Shown here: positions 30,465 to 38,800 of the stretch, piece by piece
Numbering within the stretch: the first letter of the stretch is position 1
Layout of the letters: each line of letters starts with the position of its first letter
Source: Candidatus Bathyarchaeota archaeon
GTDB lineage: Archaea; Thermoproteota; Bathyarchaeia; 40CM-2-53-6
Assembly (NCBI GenBank): GCA_005883085.1
Contig: VBAY01000047.1
Coordinates: forward strand, 1-40,588
Length of the DNA stretch: 40,588 nt
Direction: 5' to 3'
The notes under the pieces: generated by a model
Database searches by the model: none
Told to the model about the DNA's origin: nothing
What the model saw: the letters and a program-made list of their open reading frames with translations, nothing else
Translations under genes and position numbers: made by a program

Positions 30465-32855
30465 CTACGCGAGTATGGTGAAGCTTCCGCTAGTTCGGAC
30501 GAAGCCGATGGCCGCTGTGCTCTGTTGTGTTAGCGATGTCGGGCTGGTGCCCCAGAGTATCACCATCTGGAAACTGAACGACCTGCCAATGTCCGCGTTG
30601 GTGAACGTCTTCGTCAGGATCAGGTTGGTCAGCAATTGATTTGGCGCGAGAGTGATCACTGATGATGTCAGGGTGAAGGGTACAAAGCCGGCTCCGTCGA
30701 CCACGTTGATCTGTACTTGGGCATAGACGGTTGTGCTGGGATCGGTGTTTTGCAGGCCGAATCTCCATTGCTGCTGGAAGTTATTCTTGGAAAGTTGCAG
30801 GCGCTGCTTCCAGTTGCTCTGGCCAAACGCTGGTGCTGACACCTGTGCACCGCTTACCGTCACATTGACGTTGGTGGAGTGCGTTATTGTCCCGCTCGTG
30901 CCTGTCACGGTCACGATGTAGGTGCCGTTTAGTGAACCCATTACGGTGAGGGTGCTTGAGCCAGACATCATTATACTTGTTGGGCTGAGGGAGGCTGTGA
31001 GTCCCGTGGATGGATTGACGGTGGCCGTTAGGCTGACTGTGCCGCTGAATCCGTTGATGGGGGTGATGGTGATCGTTGAGGTTCCGGTTCCGCCGACGGA
31101 TATGGTGAATGAGGCTGGGCTGGCTGTTATGGTGAAGTCGGGTGTCGTGACATGCAGTGTAATTACTGCGGTTGTGTGGGAGAGCAAGCCGCTAGTCCCT
31201 GTTACGGTGACGGTGTAGTCGCCGTTCGCCGCTGCACTGAGGGATAGGGTTGTGCTGTCGAACCCGCTTGAGAGGACGAGGACGCTCTTGCCGAGAGTGG
31301 CGGTTAGGCCGGCTGACGGGCTTGTCGTAAGCGAGACACTGCCTGCAAATCCGTTGACACTACTTGCGGATATCGGTGTCGTGCATGTTACACCTGGAGT
31401 ACAGTTGACTGTTACCGCCGCGGAGGGTGAAATTGTGAAGTCGTTGAAGTTGAACGTCGCCGTCGCGGAGTGGCTGAGGCTTCCACTGGTGGCCGTGATT
31501 GCAACACTGAACGTGCCGGCTGACGTCGACTTGCATGATACGGTCGAGGTCTGCGGGGACGGTGGCAGTGTTACGCTGGAAGGTGTTACTGAGCAGACAA
31601 GCGGTGCTAGAGCTGTGGCAGAGAGTGTTACAGCTCCTGCAAACCCATTGAGACCGGTGACGGTGACCGTGGAGGACGCGGTTGTGGTCCCATCGGCTGG
31701 AGCCGCGGCTGGCGCGGACGCGCTAATCGTGAAGTCGACCACATGGAATAGGATTGCGGAAGTGGTGTGGGTTAGACCGCCGCTTGTTCCTGTTACGGTG
31801 ACGGTGTAGTCACCAGCAGTTGCAGCGGAGCATGAGAGTGTCGAGGTCTGCGGAGATGTTCCGAAGGTCACACTGGTGGGTGTCAAACCGCATAGTAGAC
31901 CTGTTGGTGTTGAGGCGGACACGGAGAGGTTGACTGTTCCTGTGAAGCTTCCGATAGAAGTTACCGTTATTGTTGAGGTGCCAGAGGCGCCTGCAAGTAT
32001 CTGGGAGGGAGTGACTGCGCTAGCTGAGATGCTGAAGTCCTGTCCTCCGGGTGACACTGCGACGATGACCGTTCGGGTCAGAGTTCCGCTTGTGCCAGTG
32101 ATTGTGACGCTGAAGCTGACGGCACCCGTACATCCCGCAGTTAGGGTTGCGGCGTTAGGTGTTGGGAGAGTGACAGAGGCGGGGGATATGGTGGCTGTGC
32201 ATCCAGCTGGAACGACCGATGTGACGGCTAGCGAGATGCTTCCAGTGAATCCGTTGAGGGCGTTCGCGGATATCGTAGAGGTGCCCGTGTTAGGTGCAGT
32301 GTAGCTGATGCTGGAGGGACTTGAGGTTAGAGTGAAATCGGTTACATGGAAGAGAATTGTTGCCGTCATATGAGATAATGTTCCGTCAGTTCCGGTTACG
32401 ATGACAGTGTAGTCACCTGCTGTTGCTGCGGAGCAGCTCAAGGTTGCTGTTTGTGGGGATGTGCCGAAGGTTACGCTAGCTGGCAACGTGCATGTTAATC
32501 CTGCAGGGGTAGATGCGGATACCGCGAGATTGACGGTTCCGGTCAGGCCATTAATCGCCGTTACGGTGATCGTTGAGGTGCCAGACGCTCCGACCAGTAT
32601 CTGGGTTGGCGATACTGCGCCTGAGGCGATTGTGAAGTCAACGACGTGGAAGAGAATCGAGGCGGTGGTGTGACTCAAGGTTCCATCGGTACCAGTTACT
32701 GTAACGGTGTATTGGCCTGCTGTTGTTGCGGAGCAACTAAGCGTAGCAGTCTGAGGCGATGAGCCGAATGTCACACTCGCCGGGAGGGTGCATGTCAAAC
32801 CGGCCGGAGTGGATGCTGATACTGCAAGTATTGGCCTGCCGTTGTGGCGCTGCAT
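30465..32855 (-). CDS. C-terminal part of the giant Ig-like repeat protein (frame-separated from the rest)
   Basis: The frame from the ATG at 32855 encodes 796 residues, but the first nine (MQRHNGRPI) are out-of-phase reading of the preceding repeat. True homology begins at LAVSASTPAG (about 32829). About seven Ig-like modules follow: three close to the main type and then more diverged ones. A unique C-terminal domain of about 125 residues follows (from about 30840: NWKQRLQLSKNNFQQQWRFG ... SGSFTILA). There is no signal peptide, so alone it could not be secreted normally. It almost surely belongs to the same protein as 32795-40588, broken by a roughly 180-base non-triplet deletion or an assembly collapse. 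Cysteine pairs in the modules suggest disulfides. Confidence 0.8.
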   Translation of the reverse strand: MQRHNGRPILAVSASTPAGLTCTLPASVTFGSSPQTATLSCSATTAGQYTVTVTGTDGTLSHTTASILFHVVDFTIASGAVSPTQILVGASGTSTITVTAINGLTGTVNLAVSASTPAGLTCTLPASVTFGTSPQTATLSCSAATAGDYTVIVTGTDGTLSHMTATILFHVTDFTLTSSPSSISYTAPNTGTSTISANALNGFTGSISLAVTSVVPAGCTATISPASVTLPTPNAATLTAGCTGAVSFSVTITGTSGTLTRTVIVAVSPGGQDFSISASAVTPSQILAGASGTSTITVTSIGSFTGTVNLSVSASTPTGLLCGLTPTSVTFGTSPQTSTLSCSAATAGDYTVTVTGTSGGLTHTTSAILFHVVDFTISASAPAAAPADGTTTASSTVTVTGLNGFAGAVTLSATALAPLVCSVTPSSVTLPPSPQTSTVSCKSTSAGTFSVAITATSGSLSHSATATFNFNDFTISPSAAVTVNCTPGVTCTTPISASSVNGFAGSVSLTTSPSAGLTATLGKSVLVLSSGFDSTTLSLSAAANGDYTVTVTGTSGLLSHTTAVITLHVTTPDFTITASPASFTISVGGTGTSTITITPINGFSGTVSLTATVNPSTGLTASLSPTSIMMSGSSTLTVMGSLNGTYIVTVTGTSGTITHSTNVNVTVSGAQVSAPAFGQSNWKQRLQLSKNNFQQQWRFGLQNTDPSTTVYAQVQINVVDGAGFVPFTLTSSVITLAPNQLLTNLILTKTFTNADIGRSFSFQMVILWGTSPTSLTQQSTAAIGFVRTSGSFTILA
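32629..32827. repeat. 199-bp identical block at a truncated module, copy 1
   Basis: This block is identical at an offset of 3,119 bases to 35748-35946, with divergence beginning right at both ends. In both places a repeat module has lost about 180-190 bases at the same right-hand point, after CTGATACTGCAA on the plus strand. Confidence 0.85.
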
Positions 32856-35800
32856 GATAGTGTCGCGGTCTGTGGCGAAGTGCCGAATGTTACGCTGGCG
32901 GGTAGAGTGCAGGTTAGACCCGCAGGTGTAGAAGCGGACACTGCAAGATTGACAGTGCCGGTTAGACCGTTGACCGCCGTTACGGTGATGGTTGAGGCGC
33001 CGGACCCGCCTGCGAGTATCTGTGTTGGGGATACGGCTCCTGCTGCGATTGCAAAGTCAACCACATGGAATAGGATTGCGAAAGTAGTCTGGGTTATGCT
33101 GCCGCTTGTTCCTGTTACGGTGACGGTGTAGTCACCAGCAGTTGCAGCGGAGCATGAGAGTGTCGAGGTCTGCGGAGATGTTCCGAAGGTCACACTGGTG
33201 GGTGTCAAACCGCATAGTAGACCTGCAGGTGTTGAGGCAGACACTGACAGATTGACCGTTCCTGTAAAGCCTCCTTGGGCGGTCAGCGTTATTGTCGATG
33301 TTCCAGACGCACCTGCCAGGATCTGGGAGGGAGTAACAGCACTGGCGGCGATAGTGAAGGTCTGTCCTCCGGGTGATACCGAGATAGTGACGGTTCGGGT
33401 CAGAGTTCCGCTTGTGCCAGTGATTGTGACGCTGAAGCTGATGGCACTCGTACATCCCGCAGTTAGGGTTGCAGTGTTAGGCGTTGGAAGGGTGACGGAG
33501 GCTGGCGAGATCGTGGCTGTGCATCCAGCTGGAACAACCGATGTAACGGCCAACGAGATGCTGCCGGTGAAGCCGTTGAGAGCGTTCGCGGTTATTGTGG
33601 AAGTGCTTGTGTTGGGCGCAGTGTAGGTTATACTGGCTGGACTCGAGGTTAGGTTGAAGTCGGTTACATGGAAGAGGATTGTTGCCGTTGTATGACTGAG
33701 CGTTCCGTCAGTTCCGGCTACGGTGACTGTGTAGTCTCCTGCCGCTGATGCCGTGCACGAGAGTGTCGCAGTCTGCGGAGAAGTTCCGAAGGTGACACTA
33801 GCTGGTAACGTGCATGTCAGACCCGCGGGTGTAGATGCGGACACTGCTAGGTTCACAGTACCAGTCAAACCATTGACCGCGGTTACTGTGACAGTTGAGG
33901 TTCCAGAAGATCCCACTAGGATCTGTGTTGGTGAAACCGCTCCCGCTGCGATCGTGAAGTCTACAACATGGAAGAGAATTGTTCCTGTTGTATGAGTAAG
34001 TGTTCCATCAGTTCCAGTCACTGTTACGGTGTAATCGCCCGCTGACGCTGCGGTGCAGGACAGTGTTGCTGTCTGTGGAGATGTTCCAAATGTGACGCTA
34101 GCCGGGAGGGTGCATGTCAAACCGGCCGGAGTGGATGCTGATACTGCGAGATTGACAGTTCCCGTTAGACCGTTGACTGCTGTGACTGTGATCGTTGAGG
34201 CTCCGGAGCCGCCTGCGAGTATCTGTGTTGGAGATACTGCGCCCGCTGCAATCGTAAAGTCGACAACATGGAACAGTATTGTTCCAGTTGTGTGACTCAA
34301 CGTACCGTCTGTTCCTGTAACAGTTACTGTGTAATCACCTGCGGAGGCCGCACTGCACGACAATGTTGCGGTTTGCGGCGAGGTTCCGAAAGTGACGCTT
34401 GCCGGGAGAGTGCAGGTTAGTCCAGCAGGTGTGGACGCAGATACTGCGAGGTTAACAGTTCCAGTCAGCCCGTTGAGGGCGGTGACGGTTATGGTCGATG
34501 TGCCGGATGCTCCAGCGAATATCTGGGCTGGCAGGACTGCGCCTGCGGCAATTGTGAAGTCGACGACATGGAAGAGTATGGCAGATGTAGTGTGGCTTAG
34601 AGCGCCGCTTGTTCCTGTTACGGTAACAGTGTAATCGCCAGCAGTAGCGCTGCATGATAGTGTCGCGGTCTGTGGAGAAGTTCCGAAAGTGACACTCGTC
34701 GGTGCTAGGGAGCATATTAGACCGGCAGGTGTCGACGCGGACACTGCGAGGTTCACGGTGCCGGTGAATCCGTTCAATGCAGTGAGGGTGATCGTGGAGG
34801 TTCCTGACGAGCCTGCGAGAATCTGGGTTGGGGTGACAGCACTTGCAGCGATGGTGAAGTCGGCTCCTGGACTGACCGGTACAGTTACGGTTCGGGTCAG
34901 AGTTCCGCTTGTGCCAGTGATTGTAACGCTGAAGCTGATGGCACTAGTGCAGCCCGCTGTCAGAGTCGCAGTGTTAGGTGTTGGAAGGGTGACGGAGGCT
35001 GGCGAGATCGTGGCTGTGCATCCAGCTGGAACGACCGATGTGACGGCTAGCGAGATGCTTCCAGTGAATCCGTTCTGAGCATTAGCAGTTATCGTGGAGG
35101 TCCCTGTGTTGGGTGGAGTGTAGGTAATGGTGGTTGGGCTCGCGGTAATGGTGAAGGCGGTCACGTGGAACAGAATCGATGCGGTCGTGTGCGATAATGT
35201 TCCATCTGTTCCTGTGACTGTTACGGTATAATCAGCTGCATTAGCAGCAGAGCAAGACAATGTTGCTGTCTGCGGCGAGGTTCCGAAAGTGACGCTGGCG
35301 GGTAGAGTGCAGGTTAGACCTGCGGGGGTGGAGGCGGAAACTGCGAGACTAACTGTGCCGGTCAAACCATTGACCGCAGTCACAGTGATAGTCGAGGTTC
35401 CGGAGGCCCCGGCGAGGATCTGGGCGGGACTAACAGCTCCGGCAGCAATGGTGAAGTCAACGACGTGGAAGAGAATTGTCGCTGTCGTGTGAGTGAGAGT
35501 TCCATCAGTACCAGTTACTGTGACAGTGTAGTCACCCGCAGCAGTTGCGCTGCATGACAATGTTGCGGTCTGTGGAGATGTTCCGAAGGTGACACTAGCT
35601 GGTAACGTGCATGTTAGACCTGCGGGTGTAGAGGCGGATACCGCAAGGTTGACAGTGCCTGTAAGACCGTTCACAGCGGTCACTGTTATCGTAGAGGTTC
35701 CGGAGGAACCGGCTAGTATCTGGGTTGGCGATACTGCGCCTGCGGCAATTGTGAAGTCAACGACGTGGAAGAGAATCGAGGCGGTGGTGTGACTCAAGGT

Positions 35801-38800
35801 TCCATCGGTACCAGTTACTGTAACGGTGTATTGGCCTGCTGTTGTTGCGGAGCAACTAAGCGTAGCAGTCTGAGGCGATGAGCCGAATGTCACACTCGCC
35901 GGGAGGGTGCATGTCAAACCGGCCGGAGTGGATGCTGATACTGCAACGGCGGTGCATGATAGTGTCGCGGTCTGTGGGGAAGTGCCGAATGTTACGCTGG
36001 CAGGGAGAGTGCAGGTTAGTCCCGCTGGGGTCGAAGCGGATACTGCTAGGTTCACGGTGCCTGTGAACCCGTTCACCGCTGTTACGGTAATTGTCGAGGT
36101 TCCTGATGCTCCGGCTAGAATCTGGGAAGGAGCAACTGCTCCAGCGGCGATGGTATAGTCTACTACATGGAATAGGATTGTGCCTGTAGTGTGGGTTAGA
36201 GTGCCGCTTGTACCCGTAGCAGTGACGGTATAGTCACCTGCTGCTGATGCACTGCACGATAGTGTCGAGGTTTGCGGGGAAGTTCCGAAAGTGACACTCG
36301 TCGGTGCTAGGGAGCATGTTAGACCGGCAGGTGTCGACGCGGACACTGCGAGGTTCACGGTGCCGGTGAATCCGTTCAGTGCGGTTAAGGTGATCGTGGA
36401 GGTTCCAGAAGATCCAGCAAGGATCTGGGCAGGGCTGACAGCGCCTGCAGCTATGCTAAAGTCGGCTTGCGGCGTGAACGTGACGGTGACTGTGCGGGTC
36501 AGACTGCCGCTCGTGCCGCTTACTGTGACCGTGAAGGTGACTGAGCAGCTTCCGGCTGTTAGTGTTGCGGTGTTGGGTGTTGGAAGAGTGACGGTTGACG
36601 GGGATATTGTATTCGTGCAACCAGAGGGTGGAGTCGAGGTGATTGTTAGGGCGATGCTTCCAGTGAAGCCGTTCTGAGCGTTCGCGGTTATAGTGGAAGT
36701 GGAGGTGCCTGGCGGAGTGAAGCTGACTGTTGAGGGGTTGGCAGTAAGGGTGAAGGCAACTACGTGGAATAGAATTGTTGTTGTAGTGTGTGTTAGGGTT
36801 CCATCGGTTCCAGTTACTGTGACAGTATAGTCGCCTGCGTTTGCAGCACTACACGACAGTGTAGCGGTCTGCGGTGAGGTTCCGAAGGTGACACTAGCGG
36901 GTAGAGTGCAGGTTAGTCCTGCGGGTGTGGATACTGATACCGCAAGATTGACAGTTCCTGTCAGGCCGTTGAGAGCTGTTACAGTGATTATCGAGGTTCC
37001 GGAGGCTCCTGCAAATATCTGCGCAGGAGATACCGCGCCTGCTGCAATCGTAAAGTCGACAACATGGAAGAGAATCGTCGCGGTGGTGTGGCTTAGGGTT
37101 CCATCAGTTCCGGTTACCGTAACCGTGTAGTCTCCTGCTGCTGCAGCTGTGCATGAGAGGGTTGCAGTCTGCGGAGAAGTTCCGAATGTGACACTGCCTG
37201 GGAGGGTGCATGTCAAGCCAGCTGGAGTGGAAGCAGATACTGCTAGGTTTACTGTCCCGGTTAGACCGTTCAGCGCGGTTACAGTGATTGTCGAGGTCCC
37301 GGAGCTGCCGGCGAATATCTGGGCTGGGCTAACTGCTCCGGCAGCAATCGAAAAGTCAACAACATGGAATAGTATATTGGCAGTAGTGTGAGAGCGAGTT
37401 CCGACACTCCCAGTGACTGTTACTGTGTAATCACCGGCGGTTGCGGCACTGCATGACAGTGTCGCGGTCTGGGGCGATGTACCGAATGTGACACTCGCGG
37501 GGAGGGTGCAGGTCAATCCGGCTGGAGTGGAGACGGAAACTGCGAGGTTGACAGCGCCAGTCAGTCCATTGACTGCTGTGACTGTGATAGTGGAGGTTCC
37601 AGAAGCACCAGCAAGTATCTGTGTCGGTGATACCGCTCCGGCTGCAATCGTAAAGTCGACAACATGGAAGAGAATCGTCGCGGTGGTGTGGCTTAGGGTT
37701 CCATCAGTTCCAGTTACGGTAACGGTGTAGTCACCCGCTGTCGCGGCGCTACAAGATAGTGTGGCTGTCTGTGGAGACGTGCCAAACGTCACACTTGCTG
37801 GAAGAGTGCATGTCAAACCGGCTGGAGTGGAGGCGGAAACTGCAAGGTTAACTGTACCGGTTAAGCCGTTGACAGCAGTTACTGTAATCGTTGAGGTTCC
37901 TGAAGCAGCCGCTAGTATCTGAGCCGGGGACACTGCTCCCGCAGCGATGGTGAAATCAACAACGTGGAAGAGAATCGTCGCAGTCGTATGAGTGAGAGTT
38001 CCATCGGTTCCAGTTACTGTGACAGTATAGTCGCCTGCAGCAGTTGCAGAGCAACTCAATGTCGCAGTCTGAGGCGAAGTTCCGAAAGTAACGCTAGCAG
38101 GTAAGGTGCACGTAAGACCTGCGGGTGTCGAGGCCGAGACCGCAAGATTCACAGTACCAGTCAGGCCGTTCAGCGCTGTTACGGTGATCGTGGACGTTCC
38201 GGAGCTGCCCGCGAAAATCTGCGCAGGCGAAACTGCTCCTGCGGCGATCGAGAAGTCTACCACGTGGAAGAGGATGGTTGCAGTGGTGTGACTGAGGGTT
38301 CCGTCGGTACCCGTGACAGTGACAGTGTAGTCAGCTGCTGTCGAGGCGCTGCATGATAGTGTCGCTGTTTGTGGGGATGTTCCGAATGTTACGCTGGCAG
38401 GGAGAGTGCAGGTTAGTCCCGCTGGGGTCGAAGCGGATACTGCTAGGTTGACGGTGCCAGTTAGACCGTTGAGAGCTGTAACAGTCACAGTTGAGGTCCC
38501 GGATGAACCAGCTAGTATCGTGGCAGGACTCACTGCACCGGCAGCGATGGTGAAGTCTACTACGTGGAAGAGAATCGCCGCGGTAGTGTGGGTGCGAGCG
38601 CCATCAGTGCCTGTTACAGTTACTGTATAGTCGCCTGCAGCAGTTGCAGAGCAACTCAATGTCGCAGTCTGAGGCGAAGTTCCGAAAGTAACACTGGCAG
38701 GCAGAGTGCATGTCAAGCCAGCTGGAGTGGAAGCTGACACCGACAATCCAACTGCTCCTGTCAGTCCATTGACTGCTGTGACTGTGATAGTGGAGGTTCC

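Noticed and set aside
31252-31809. Long plus-strand reading frames across the repeat array (for example here and at 33198-33626).
   Set aside because: They recur with the 300-base period as exact antisense of the repeat modules, have no start signals and give Val/Pro-rich low-complexity proteins.
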